From Chersky-806 sp036502405 (GTDB taxonomy: Bacteria; Actinomycetota; Acidimicrobiia; IMCC26256; JAENVU01), in assembly GCA_036502405.1 (NCBI GenBank), contig DASXYP010000144.1:1-38095 (forward strand): a stretch of 38,095 bases of DNA, in the 5' to 3' direction. Every line of letters begins with the position of its first letter. Position 1 is the first letter of the stretch. Positions 30,538-38,095 of this stretch are shown piece by piece. Position numbers and translations under genes: made by a program. The notes beneath the pieces are model-generated. The model saw only the letters and a program-made list of their open reading frames with translations, was not told where the DNA came from and did not search any database.

Positions 30538-32261
30538 CGCCGGAGCATACGGGCGGTCGGCGTGTCCCGGGCCGGGAACGCCTCTGGTCGGGTGCCCTCG
30601 ATGCGCGTCAACGCGTTCCACGCGGACGCCGCCACCGCGGTGAAGACCGCGTCGCCGGCGCGAGCGCGCGGCGGGCCGGGGTCGTCCACGACCGTCACCT
30701 CGATCGGCGGGGTGTCCTTCGCCCGGATCACGCCGAACGACCGGATGGTCAGGTCGTGCACCTCCCCGGTCTCGCGGTCCACCGCCAGCCCCTCGGTCAG
30801 GACCCAGCCCAGCGCCATGTGTGCCGCGCCGATCGAGTACGACCGGAGCACCCTCTCGTCGAGCGGGTCCCCCGCTGCGACCCGCACGACCACCCGCTCG
30901 AGCGCCCCCGTCGTCGGGTCGAGCACGACCCGGGCGCCGGCCATCGCCCCGCCGTCGGGCTCCGTGATCACGTTGTCGAGCAGGACGGCCTCGGCGCGCG
31001 GATCGGTCACGTGCACGCGGCGGTCGAACCCGGCCGCGTCCAGCGCGCCCTCAACCAGGACCGCGAGCTCCGCGAACCCCGACGCACGCACCGATCGCGA
31101 CGTCGCCGGTCCCGGCACCGACGCAACGCGCAGGTCGGTGACGAGCTCCAGCCCCGCGTAGGCCGCCGGCGCGGGCGCCGGGGGCGCGTCCGAGCTGGCG
31201 AAGGTCCCGTGCACCTGGAGGATCCCGTCGCGCAGGACCGCGGACCCGGCGAACGGCGCGCGCTTCGGACCCAGCCGGACGACGTCCTCGCGTGAGAACA
31301 CCACGCGGACCGGTCGGTCGAACCGGTCGGCGAGCTCGCGCGCCGCGGGGCCGACCGGGGATTCGGCCTTGCCACCGAACGCGCCGCCGTTCGCGAGCGG
31401 GCTCGCCGGTGCGCCGCCCGGCACGCACCACGACGCGTCGGGCTCCAGGTACGCGGGCTCCACCCAGCTCGTCGCGAGCCGGACGCCACCCTCGGGGAGC
31501 GCCGGGAGCGCGAGCGGCGGTCGGGTGTCTGCGGTGGTCCGCCGACCCTGGACCTTGGCGGCGAGATCACGCGCCTCGAGCAGCGAGTCCGCGACGACCC
31601 ACGCGATCCCGGCTGCCTCCGCGGCGGCCGCGTCACTGCTCGCCGGGCGGGGCACCGCGACGAGTGCGTCGCGCGGCGCGGTGTCGTCCGCGAACCCGCC
31701 CCGGCCCAGGGCGACGGCGGAACCGACCCGTTGCGCAACACCGCCCTCCAGCGTGGCTCTCTCCGCCGCGGCCTCGGCCGGTGCCGACGCGCGACCGCCC
31801 GCATCGTCCGCACCCACCGCATGGATGGCGTCCACGACCGTGCGCCACCCCGTGCACCGGCAGAGGTGAGCGGCCAGCGCGCGGTCGACCGCGACATCGC
31901 TGACCGGTCCCTTTGCCCGCAACGCGGCCGCCCGCACGATGATGCCGGGGGTGCAGAACCCACACTGGGAGCCGGCCGACGCCACGAACGCCGCCGCGAT
32001 CGCGTCGCGCTCGGCCGGTTCGATCCCGTCGATGGTGGTGACCTGACGGCCGTCGATCCGCGCCGCGGGAGTGACGCACGCCACCCGCGGGGCGCCGTCG
32101 ACGAGGACGGTGCAGCACCCGCACTGACCCTGCGGCGCGCACCCGTCCTTCACCCCGGTCACGCCGAGCCGCTCGCGGAGCACCGAGAGCAACGTCTCGC
32201 CGGGCGCGGCGTCGACCTCGACCTGCGCACCGTCGCACACGAACTGCACCCGACCGGACAT
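30534..32261 (-). CDS. Short fusion of 2Fe-2S and molybdenum-type (xanthine dehydrogenase-like) domains
   Basis: 575 residues. The N-terminal ~150 are a complete small subunit of the xanthine/CO dehydrogenase type: first cluster Cys41, Cys47, Cys50, Cys62; second cluster Cys100, Cys103, Cys134, Cys136. The rest (~170-575) resembles the molybdenum subunit but is about half its usual size: a degenerate hammerhead (~178-235), GGAFGGK (292-298), REDVVRLGPKR, then LDNVITEPDGGAM and a C-terminal IRAKDTPPIEVTVVDDPGPP segment. The usual GxGE catalytic motif reads PRARAGDAVF here, so the active-site Glu seems lost. ATG with GGAGG 5 bases upstream is preferred to a GTG two codons earlier. The reaction is unknown. 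Confidence 0.75.
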   Translation of the reverse strand: MSGRVQFVCDGAQVEVDAAPGETLLSVLRERLGVTGVKDGCAPQGQCGCCTVLVDGAPRVACVTPAARIDGRQVTTIDGIEPAERDAIAAAFVASAGSQCGFCTPGIIVRAAALRAKGPVSDVAVDRALAAHLCRCTGWRTVVDAIHAVGADDAGGRASAPAEAAAERATLEGGVAQRVGSAVALGRGGFADDTAPRDALVAVPRPASSDAAAAEAAGIAWVVADSLLEARDLAAKVQGRRTTADTRPPLALPALPEGGVRLATSWVEPAYLEPDASWCVPGGAPASPLANGGAFGGKAESPVGPAARELADRFDRPVRVVFSREDVVRLGPKRAPFAGSAVLRDGILQVHGTFASSDAPPAPAPAAYAGLELVTDLRVASVPGPATSRSVRASGFAELAVLVEGALDAAGFDRRVHVTDPRAEAVLLDNVITEPDGGAMAGARVVLDPTTGALERVVVRVAAGDPLDERVLRSYSIGAAHMALGWVLTEGLAVDRETGEVHDLTIRSFGVIRAKDTPPIEVTVVDDPGPPRARAGDAVFTAVAASAWNALTRIEGTRPEAFPARDTPTARMLRR

Positions 32262-32290
32262 CAGCACCTCCGGCGCGGGAGGATAGGTCG

Positions 32291-33187
32291 ATGCCTGCTC
32301 AAGACATGAGCCGTCGCGCCTTCATGGCGCTCGGCGGTGGTGCGCTCCTGCTCGCGGCGTGCGGGGGCTCGTCCTCGAGCACGAAGGGGGCGGGCGGTTC
32401 GGGCACGTCCGGGCCTGCCGGGCTCAGCGCGTTCCGCATGGAGATCGAGCCCTACGTCTCGCCGACGCCGCAGCGGTTCGCGTTCATCCTGATCAACAAC
32501 AAGAACCAGGGCTTCGCCAGCGGCCCGAAGTCCTCGCTGTCGATCGCGCCGCCCGGTGGGAGCTACGGCGCGCCGATGCCGGCGATCCTGCACACCGACG
32601 GCCTACCCGCGGGCCGGGGCGTCTACGTCGTCGAGCCGACGCTCACGACGCCGGGGAACTGGCGGGGCAAGGTCTCGATCGACGGGCACCCCGACGCCGA
32701 GCTCGCGTTCCCGGTGAGCGCCGATCCCGACACGCCGACGGTCGGTTCGATGGCGCGCGTCCTCGCGACGCCGACGACTGCGGCACCGCTGGGAACGAAC
32801 CCGCTGTGCACGCGCACCGACGCGAACAACAAGCCCGCGCCGTGCGCGTTCCACCAGACCTCACTCGACCAGGTCGCCGGCAAGGGCAAGCCGGTCGTCG
32901 TCATGTTCGCGACCCCGGCCCGCTGCCAGAGCCGCTACTGCGGCCCGGTGCTCGACCAGCTGATCGCCTCCGCTCCGCAGTACGCGGACCGCATCACGCC
33001 GATCCACGTCGAGATCTACAAGGACCTGCGGAGCAACGACCTGGTCACCGCGACCGACGCGTGGCTGGGCGCGAGCGGCGAGCCGTGGATCTTCGCGATG
33101 GACGGCACCGGCAAGATCACCGGTCGGCTGAGCGGCGCGTTCGCGACCGACGAGATCCGCGCGCTGCTGGACACGACGATCGCCTGA
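32291..33187 (+). CDS. Tat-exported thioredoxin-like lipoprotein
   Basis: 298 residues. The signal has SRRAFMALGGGALLLAAC: twin arginines (residues 8-9) and a lipobox with Cys24, so it should be Tat-exported and lipid-anchored. A Gly/Ser linker follows, then an Ig-like beta domain (~48-145). The thioredoxin-like domain (~188-298) has VVVMFATPARCQSRYCGPV with Cys212 and Cys217 in a C-x4-C rather than C-x2-C spacing, plus Cys173 and Cys185 before it. Likely a redox or copper-handling protein outside the cell membrane; the substrate is unknown. ATG at 32291 has GGAGG 8 bases before it. It is divergent from the molybdenum-type gene by 29 bp. Confidence 0.8.
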   Translation: MPAQDMSRRAFMALGGGALLLAACGGSSSSTKGAGGSGTSGPAGLSAFRMEIEPYVSPTPQRFAFILINNKNQGFASGPKSSLSIAPPGGSYGAPMPAILHTDGLPAGRGVYVVEPTLTTPGNWRGKVSIDGHPDAELAFPVSADPDTPTVGSMARVLATPTTAAPLGTNPLCTRTDANNKPAPCAFHQTSLDQVAGKGKPVVVMFATPARCQSRYCGPVLDQLIASAPQYADRITPIHVEIYKDLRSNDLVTATDAWLGASGEPWIFAMDGTGKITGRLSGAFATDEIRALLDTTIA

Positions 33188-33196
33188 GACCGCCGC

Positions 33197-33967
33197 CTAC
33201 GGCCGGATGGCCTGCACGACGGTGTTGGTGAACGAGACGAGGACGCGGCCCTCGTCGTCGAGTGACGGCGCGAAGCCGGTTGCGGGCCCCCCGGCGAGCT
33301 CGGCCTGCAAGGCGGTGAGCACCGCCTCGTCGTCGGACTGCTCGGTGAGGATCAGGTCGACCGGCAGCACGAGCGGGTCGCCGGTCTGCGCGTCGGCCAA
33401 CGGGCCGACGCCTCGCTCCACCAGGTCGGCCAGCTCGGCTTCCAGCAGCACACGGACGTGACTCGGGTCGATGCGACGGTGGAGCGCGTCGTAGGTCCCG
33501 CGCGCGTCCGCATCCAGCACGACCAGGTCGGCCACCGCGACGCGACCCCCCGGCCGGGTGACACGCGCCATCTCCGCGACCACGATCTCGGGATCGGTGA
33601 AGTGGTGCACCGCGGTCCGGCAGTACACGAGGTCGAACGACGCGTCCACGAACGGCAGCGACGCCGCGTCCCCCTCCTGGAACAGGACGTTGGTGAGCCC
33701 GGCGTCCTCCATCCGGCGCGCGCCGAGTGCGAGCAGCTCAGGGGTGAGGTCGATGCCGACGACCTGTCGGACGTGCGGCGCGACCTGATCGGCCGCGTGC
33801 CCGGCTCCGCACGCGACGTCGAGGACGACCATCGTGTCGTCGAGGGGCTCGAGCCAGGTCCGGGTCGACCGGGCCCGTAGTGCGAACGGCGAGGTCGGCC
33901 CGGAGAACAGCCCCACCTGACGGCGGAAGGAGGTGCGGGTGAGGTCGTCGTGCGGAGGTGCGGTCAT
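33197..33967 (-). CDS. Class I SAM-dependent methyltransferase
   Basis: 256 residues from ATG. SAM motif I is VVLDVACGAGHAADQV (~46-61); VVGIDLTPELLALG follows (motif II area), then FDLVYCRTAVHHFTDP (motif IV) and VTRPGGRVAVADL (motif V-VI). This is the UbiE/COQ5-like branch. The substrate is not clear; the protein ends in a region of its own. It converges with the lipoprotein gene (9 bp apart) and is divergent from the AraC gene (25 bp apart), which may control it. Confidence 0.88.
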   Translation of the reverse strand: MTAPPHDDLTRTSFRRQVGLFSGPTSPFALRARSTRTWLEPLDDTMVVLDVACGAGHAADQVAPHVRQVVGIDLTPELLALGARRMEDAGLTNVLFQEGDAASLPFVDASFDLVYCRTAVHHFTDPEIVVAEMARVTRPGGRVAVADLVVLDADARGTYDALHRRIDPSHVRVLLEAELADLVERGVGPLADAQTGDPLVLPVDLILTEQSDDEAVLTALQAELAGGPATGFAPSLDDEGRVLVSFTNTVVQAIRP

Positions 33968-33992
33968 GCCCCTATGACTACGCTTTCTCGGC

Positions 33993-34817
33993 GTGGCCGT
34001 CTCTGCACGTCCGGTCAAAGATCTGCCCACGGCGGCCAACACGCTCGCGGTGGACATGCGCGGCGGGACGCCGGTGCGGGCCGGGACCTTCGCGTACGAC
34101 GGCGAGGACTTCGTCACGGACTGGCACACCCACGATCTGCACCAGGTCGAGTACGCGTTCGAGGGCGTCGTGGAGGTGGAGACCGCGACCGCGCACTACC
34201 TGCTCCCGCCCCAGCAGGCGGTGTGGATCCCCGCCGGCGTCGCGCACCGAACGACGCTGAAGTCGGTGCGCAGCGTCTCGGTGTTCTTCGATCCCGCGAT
34301 GGTCGAGATCCCCGACGAGCGGGCCCGGGTGCTGGCGGCGGCGCCGGTGATCCGGGAGATGATCGTCTACGCGGCGCGCTGGCCGATCGCGCGTCGCGAG
34401 AGCGACGCCGCGGCCGACGCCTTCTTCGAGGCGCTCTCGCACCTCGTCGCGGAGTGGCTCGACCACGAGACGCCGCTGCGCCTGCCGACCAGCAACGATC
34501 CGCTGATCGCCGCGGTGATGGCGTACACCGGCGAGCACCTCGACCGCGTCACCCTGCCTGACGTCTGCCGCGACGTCGGCGCCTCGGAACGCACCCTCCG
34601 GCGCCGGTTCTCGGCCGCGACCGGGATGACCTGGCGCCAGTACCTCCTCGAACGGCGGCTGCTGCGCGCCATGGCGACGCTCGCCGAGCCGGGACCGACC
34701 GTGCTCGACGTCGCGACCGCCGTCGGCTTCGACAGCGTCAGCGCGTTCACCCGCGCGTTCCGCCGCTACGCCGGCGAGACCCCGACCGCCTACCGCCGCC
34801 GGGTGACGGGGACCTGA
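33993..34817 (+). CDS. AraC-family transcriptional regulator
   Basis: 274 residues from GTG. The N-terminal cupin-like sensing domain (~25-105) has DWHTHDLHQVEYAFEG with the His-x-His pattern of metal/cupin sites and LPPQQAVWIPAGVAHRTTL. The C-terminal double helix-turn-helix (~170-270) has LPDVCRDVGASERTLRRRFSAATGM and VATAVGFDSVSAFTRAFRRYAGETPTAYRR. It is a ligand-sensing activator or repressor. The short gap (25 bp) to the methyltransferase suggests shared control. Confidence 0.9.
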   Translation: MAVSARPVKDLPTAANTLAVDMRGGTPVRAGTFAYDGEDFVTDWHTHDLHQVEYAFEGVVEVETATAHYLLPPQQAVWIPAGVAHRTTLKSVRSVSVFFDPAMVEIPDERARVLAAAPVIREMIVYAARWPIARRESDAAADAFFEALSHLVAEWLDHETPLRLPTSNDPLIAAVMAYTGEHLDRVTLPDVCRDVGASERTLRRRFSAATGMTWRQYLLERRLLRAMATLAEPGPTVLDVATAVGFDSVSAFTRAFRRYAGETPTAYRRRVTGT

Positions 34818-34821
34818 ACGT

Positions 34822-35175
34822 CTAGGAGAAGGACTCGCCGCAGCCGCAGGTGCGCTCGGCGTTCGGGTTCGAGATGTGGAACCCGGCGCCCTGGAGGCCG
34901 TCCTTGTAGTCGAGCGACGCACCGGCGAGGTGCTGGAACGAGGCCGGGTCGATGACGACCGTCACCCCGTCCTTCTCGTTCTTGATGTCGTCGTCCGCCT
35001 GGTCGGCGTCGAAGTACATCTCGTAGCTGAACCCGGAGCAGCCGCCGGGGCGCACCGCGACCCGCAGCGCGAGGTCAGGGGTGTCCTCGGCCGCGATCAG
35101 GCTCTTCACCTTCGCGGCGGCGGCATCCGTGAGCAGGAACTGCTGGCGGGCGTCGGTCAGGCTGAGACTCGTCAT
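34822..35175 (-). CDS. erpA: A-type iron-sulfur carrier (ErpA/IscA family)
   Basis: 117 residues. HesB/IscA domain: LTDAAAAKVKSLIAAE, RVAVRPGGCSGFSYEMYFD and a C-terminal CGCGESFS, giving the three conserved cysteines that hold the 2Fe-2S or 4Fe-4S cluster. It hands clusters to client enzymes. The ATG at 35175 has GGAGG 10 bases upstream. It is immediately downstream (32 bp) of the SufR-like regulator gene on the same strand, so probably one operon. Confidence 0.9.
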   Translation of the reverse strand: MTSLSLTDARQQFLLTDAAAAKVKSLIAAEDTPDLALRVAVRPGGCSGFSYEMYFDADQADDDIKNEKDGVTVVIDPASFQHLAGASLDYKDGLQGAGFHISNPNAERTCGCGESFS

Positions 35176-35207
35176 CGCTGGGGCCTCCGGGGGAGATGGT
35201 TGCGCAC

Positions 35208-35861
35208 TCAGGTTACCGCGACCACGACATGGCACGGATCAGGTTCGTACAACGTCGAGAAGCCCACGACACTTCCCGGGGGCGCCTGCTCGACCACGCC
35301 CTCGCACAGGCCCCGGTGCAGGTTGCACACCAGCTCGGGATAGGCCTCGGCCAGCTCGCGGAAGGGGCAGTGGAGGAAGTCGATGCGGGCGGTGCCGTCG
35401 GGGCCGACGTCCTCGTCGGCCGCGGGCTCGAACCCGAGCCGGGCGAGCTCCGCCGCGAGCGAGTCCAGGCACGACCGGCTCGGCGTGCGCTTGCCGGCCT
35501 CGACCCCCCACGCCCGCCCGGTGGCGGTGGCGTCGTCGGCGTCGGCGCCCATCTGCTCGGCCATTGCGGCCAGGAGCCCGGCGAGCAGGGCGTGCGCCGG
35601 CGGATCGAAGCCGAGCCCCGGCGCGCCGGCCGCGAGCGAATACAGGTGCTGGGGGCGCCCGACCGTGCCGCGGTGGATCGCCTCGACGTCGACGAGCCCG
35701 GCCTCGCGCAGGCGCTCGAGGTGCAGCCGTACGGTGTTGGCGTGCAGGCCGAGCGCGTCGGCGAGCTCCTGGGCGGAGAGTGGCGTGGTCGACGTGGCCA
35801 GCTCGCGGTACATCGCGTAACGGGTCTCGTCGCCCAGGGCCTTCAGGACCTCGAGCTCCAT
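35208..35861 (-). CDS. Winged-helix regulator with cysteine-rich C-terminus (SufR-like)
   Basis: 217 residues. The N-terminal ArsR/DeoR-type winged helix (~1-72) has LSAQELADALGLHANTVRLHLERLREAGLVDVE as recognition region. The C-terminal domain carries cysteines at ~131, 165, 179, 186 and 210 (LHCPFRELA, LVCNLHRGLCEG, DPCHV), like the cluster-binding part of SufR, the repressor of Fe-S assembly genes. Neighbours (ErpA, Mrp) are both Fe-S proteins, which fits cluster-sensing control; this is inference. ATG at 35861; the -10-like TACGGT just before it suggests a leaderless mRNA. Confidence 0.82.
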   Translation of the reverse strand: MELEVLKALGDETRYAMYRELATSTTPLSAQELADALGLHANTVRLHLERLREAGLVDVEAIHRGTVGRPQHLYSLAAGAPGLGFDPPAHALLAGLLAAMAEQMGADADDATATGRAWGVEAGKRTPSRSCLDSLAAELARLGFEPAADEDVGPDGTARIDFLHCPFRELAEAYPELVCNLHRGLCEGVVEQAPPGSVVGFSTLYEPDPCHVVVAVT

Positions 35862-35864
35862 GCC

Positions 35865-35897
35865 TTGACCGTACCGGCCCCGCAGGCATATTTTCAA
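35865..35897. promoter_or_regulatory. Overlapping divergent promoters of mrp and the SufR-like gene
   Basis: Plus strand: TTGACC (35865-35870) then TATTTT (35889-35894), spacer 18 (or ATATTT, spacer 17), for mrp. Minus strand: TTGAAA (35897-35892) then TACGGT (35873-35868), spacer 18, for the regulator. The two occupy the same 33 bp, so one bound protein could block both. This gap is clearly more AT-rich than its surroundings. Confidence 0.45.
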
Positions 35898-35922
35898 GAC
35901 GTAGGCTGTTTTTATTCACACC

Positions 35923-37152
35923 ATGGACACTGAGCCGGTCGATCCCCGCGATCCCGAGGCGCCCGAGCCCTCGGCTGCGCCCTCCCCGGAGGACGTCCGA
36001 CGGATGCTCGCGGGCGTGATGGACCCCGAGCTCCACGCGAGCATCACCGACCTCGGCATGGTCAACGGGGTGCAGGTGAGCCCGGACGGGATCGTCGTCG
36101 TCGACATCGCGCTCACGACGCTGGGCTGCCCGCTGCGGGCGGAGATCAAGAAGGAAGTGCAGTCCAAGGTGCGCGGCCTGCCCGGGGTCATCCAGGTCGA
36201 CGTCCACTACGGCGAGATGACCCAGGAGCAGCGCACGGCCGCGATGCAGGCGGCGCGCTGGACCGCCCACGAGAACGCCCCCGGCACCGAGATCTCCGCG
36301 ACGACGCGCGTCCTCGCGATCGCGAGCGGCAAGGGCGGCGTCGGCAAGAGCTCGGTGACCGTCAACCTCGCCGCCGCGCTCGCGGCGCGCGGCCTGCACG
36401 TCGGGGTGCTCGACGCCGACATCTGGGGCTTCAGCGTGCCGCGCATGCTCGGCGTCGACGGCCGGCTCTCCGGGGAGGACGGCAAGATCCTCCCGCACCG
36501 CCTCGACGCCCCCGGTGGGGGCAGCCTCGAAGTCGTGTCGATGGGGTTCCTCGTCGACGACGAGAGCACCGCGCTGATGTGGCGCGGGTTGATCCTCACC
36601 AAGGCGCTGGAGCAGTTCCTCACGGACGTGCGCTGGGGCGACCTCGACTACCTGCTCGTCGACATGCCGCCCGGCACCGGCGACGTGCAGATGGGGTTGG
36701 CCCGGCTGCTGCCGCAGACCGAGATGCTCGTCGTCACCACGCCTGCGCTCGCGGCGCAGAAGGTCGCCACGCGGGTGGCCGACATGGCCCGGCGCACCTA
36801 CTTGAAGGTCGTCGGCGTCATCGAGAACATGACCGAGTTCGTCGCGCCCGACGGGCAGCGGTTCGCGCTGTTCGGGTCCGGCGGCGGTGCCGCGCTCGCG
36901 GAGGAGATCGGCGCACCGCTCGTCGCGTCCGTCCCACTCGCACCCGCAGTGTCCGAGGGGGGCGACGACGGTGTCCCGGCAGCCTGGGCCGACCCCGAGA
37001 GCCCGGCCGGCGCGGCGTTCCACGACCTCGCGGCGCGCATCGTCGAGGAGCTGCTTCCCCCGGTCGAGATGGCGGGGTGCACCGCGCGCATCTTCGAGCT
37101 CGCGACCGCGAACCTCGCGGCGGTCGACGCCGCGCGCGCCAGCCAGTCGTAG
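35923..37152 (+). CDS. mrp: Mrp/ApbC-family Fe-S cluster carrier ATPase
   Basis: 409 residues. An N-terminal DUF59/MIP18 domain (~21-100, with LTTLGCPLRAEI) is followed by the P-loop domain: SGKGGVGKSS (135-144), DADIWGFSVPRML, VDMPPGTGDVQ and VIENMTEFV. The C-x2-C pair found in many Mrp/Nbp35 proteins in the ENM..C..C region is absent (ENMTEFVAPDGQ), as far as I know also in other actinobacterial forms. It loads Fe-S clusters onto targets using ATP. ATG at 35923 lies behind the divergent promoter region. Confidence 0.92.
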   Translation: MDTEPVDPRDPEAPEPSAAPSPEDVRRMLAGVMDPELHASITDLGMVNGVQVSPDGIVVVDIALTTLGCPLRAEIKKEVQSKVRGLPGVIQVDVHYGEMTQEQRTAAMQAARWTAHENAPGTEISATTRVLAIASGKGGVGKSSVTVNLAAALAARGLHVGVLDADIWGFSVPRMLGVDGRLSGEDGKILPHRLDAPGGGSLEVVSMGFLVDDESTALMWRGLILTKALEQFLTDVRWGDLDYLLVDMPPGTGDVQMGLARLLPQTEMLVVTTPALAAQKVATRVADMARRTYLKVVGVIENMTEFVAPDGQRFALFGSGGGAALAEEIGAPLVASVPLAPAVSEGGDDGVPAAWADPESPAGAAFHDLAARIVEELLPPVEMAGCTARIFELATANLAAVDAARASQS

Positions 37153-37164
37153 CATCACCCCGTC

Positions 37165-37959
37165 GTGTCGACCCTGACGGAATGGCTCGCCGAGCTCCCC
37201 GCGTACGTGCTGTTCCTCGGGTTCGCCGCGATCGGCATCGGGCTGACGCTGACCGCGGACCTCGTCTTCCGGCGCCGGATGCAGGAAGGCACGCGCACGG
37301 AGGCGGGGCGCACCGCGGCGATCATGCTCGGCGTCCTCGCCAACATCTACGCGGTGTTGATCGCGTTCGTCATCGTCCAGGGATGGGGGAACCTGCAACA
37401 GGCCCAGACCTACGTCGACTCCCAGGCGACGGCCATGTCGGAGATCCGCGAGAACAGCAAGGTGCTCGGGGTTCGCGACGCGGTGCCGATCGACGTGGCA
37501 CTGAAGGGGTACGCGCGGTCCGTCATCGACGACGACCTCCCCTCGATGGAGTCTCACGGTCGCCGGAGCCCGGAGACGACCGTGGCCCTGCAGCACCTCT
37601 ACGCGACGGTGCGACAGGTCACCCCGAAGGGTCCGCCCGAGGTCGCGTTCTACAACCAGATGGTCGACCGCCTCGACACGATCGTCGTCGCGCGCCAGGC
37701 CGCGGTCACGGCGTCGGAGGGCTCGTTGCCCGCCCCGCTCTACCTGCTGCTGGGGTTGGGAGGCGCGATCGTCGTCGCGCTCGCGTGCGTGCTCGACAGC
37801 AAGCACCGCCAGTCGCACGTGATCATCGTCTGCTCGATTGCTGTGGTGATCGCCTTCATGCTCGCGATCGTGGTGAGCTTCGACCACCCGTTCACGGGGA
37901 GCCTCAAGGTCAGCGACCGCCCGATCGTCGAGTTCCTGGAGTCACCCTCCAGCCCCTAG
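37165..37959 (+). CDS. DUF4239 membrane protein (bestrophin-like)
   Basis: 264 residues from GTG. Two N-terminal membrane helices (~13-33 and ~52-72), a soluble helical middle (~75-190, with TYVDSQATAMSEI and FYNQMVDRLDTIVVARQAA) and two C-terminal helices (~193-210 and ~217-237). This is the DUF4239 layout; the family has been compared to bestrophin-type anion channels, though function is not shown. It starts 12 bp after mrp and may be co-transcribed. Confidence 0.75.
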   Translation: MSTLTEWLAELPAYVLFLGFAAIGIGLTLTADLVFRRRMQEGTRTEAGRTAAIMLGVLANIYAVLIAFVIVQGWGNLQQAQTYVDSQATAMSEIRENSKVLGVRDAVPIDVALKGYARSVIDDDLPSMESHGRRSPETTVALQHLYATVRQVTPKGPPEVAFYNQMVDRLDTIVVARQAAVTASEGSLPAPLYLLLGLGGAIVVALACVLDSKHRQSHVIIVCSIAVVIAFMLAIVVSFDHPFTGSLKVSDRPIVEFLESPSSP

Positions 37960-37974
37960 GGGAACCGCGACGCG

Positions 37975-38095
37975 TCAGGCGATCGACCAGGTCGACTTGG
38001 CGTCGCGCCCGACCACCTTGCCCTCGGCGCGCAGCTTGAGCAGGTGCGCGTGCACCTGCTTGCCGGCCACGTCGACCAGCGGCTCGGCGAGGTCC
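37975..38095 (-). CDS. MBL-fold metallo-hydrolase, C-terminal winged helix, partial
   Basis: Only the last ~40 codons are in the window; the gene continues past the right edge. The visible sequence (DLAEPLVDVAGKQVHAHLLK then LRAEGKVVGRDAKSTWSIA) fits the winged-helix tail found on many metallo-beta-lactamase-fold hydrolases (the LACTB2-like group). The catalytic domain is outside, so this is a family guess from the tail. It converges with the DUF4239 gene (15 bp apart). Confidence 0.55.
   Translation of the reverse strand, partial: DLAEPLVDVAGKQVHAHLLKLRAEGKVVGRDAKSTWSIA

Noticed and set aside
30534..32261. Frameshifted or broken xanthine dehydrogenase gene
   Set aside because: The frame is continuous, starts with a good ribosome site and ends in an exact overlap with ridA; the shortening is spread over the domain, not at one break.
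35239..37887. Long minus-strand frame of about 880 codons opposite mrp and the DUF4239 gene
   Set aside because: Composition is typical of a shadow frame, and it covers clear plus-strand genes. Only the part recoding the regulator gene in another frame overlaps real minus-strand coding.

Overview
The window is about 38 kb of very GC-rich DNA, tightly packed with genes, many of which start with GTG or TTG. It looks like a chromosomal core segment of an actinobacterium. Three things point there: a GlnR-type nitrogen regulator; an adenylyltransferase GlnE beside glutamine synthetases; and a helicase / tad-pilus block in the same order as the mycobacterial Rv3654c-Rv3661 region. My guess is a lineage in or near class Acidimicrobiia, with moderate confidence and by inference only. 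I see no phage, insertion sequence, CRISPR array, rRNA or clear tRNA.

Region 1 (1-9.6 kb). The tail of a DUF1998 helicase is followed by two lipoprotein genes on the other strand (pentapeptide repeats; PQQ-type beta-propeller). Then comes a compact minus-strand tad operon read from 7447 down to 3015: CpaE-like ATPase, TadA, TadB, TadC, Flp-like DUF4244 pilin, TadE, second TadE-like protein. Most of its junctions are 4-bp start/stop overlaps. A divergent HAD phosphatase overlaps a PLP enzyme of the D-cysteine desulfhydrase family. A 24-residue membrane peptide lies downstream.

Region 2 (9.6-14.1 kb). A SigE-family ECF sigma factor overlaps a membrane-anchored beta-propeller protein that is probably its regulator. 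An aldo/keto reductase follows. A primary-type sigma-70 gene is next, with two perfect DnaA boxes upstream, and then a small ABM monooxygenase.

Region 3 (14.1-17.3 kb). A minus-strand operon encodes two ferritin-like proteins and one unknown protein. It is preceded by an 18-bp palindrome that looks like a TetR-type operator. A DMT transporter lies upstream.

Region 4 (17.3-29.9 kb). This is a glutamine / nitrogen district: glutamine-dependent NAD synthetase (nadE), divergent glnE, and, after a thiolase-like lipid-transfer protein, an SDR and a RarD transporter, three different glutamine synthetases followed by glnR. The three are an adenylylatable GSI, a GSII, and a GSI-like protein lacking the adenylylation tyrosine. 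GlnE would act on the first; GlnR probably controls transcription of the set.

Region 5 (29.9-34.8 kb). A minus-strand operon holds an unusual short fusion of xanthine-dehydrogenase-type 2Fe-2S and molybdenum domains, a RidA protein and a 47-residue membrane protein. Then come a Tat-exported thioredoxin-like lipoprotein, a methyltransferase and a divergent AraC regulator.

Region 6 (34.8-38.1 kb). This is an iron-sulfur group: an ErpA/IscA carrier, a SufR-like winged-helix regulator with C-terminal cysteines, and a divergent Mrp/ApbC ATPase, with overlapping divergent promoters. A DUF4239 membrane protein and the C-terminus of an MBL-fold hydrolase close the window.
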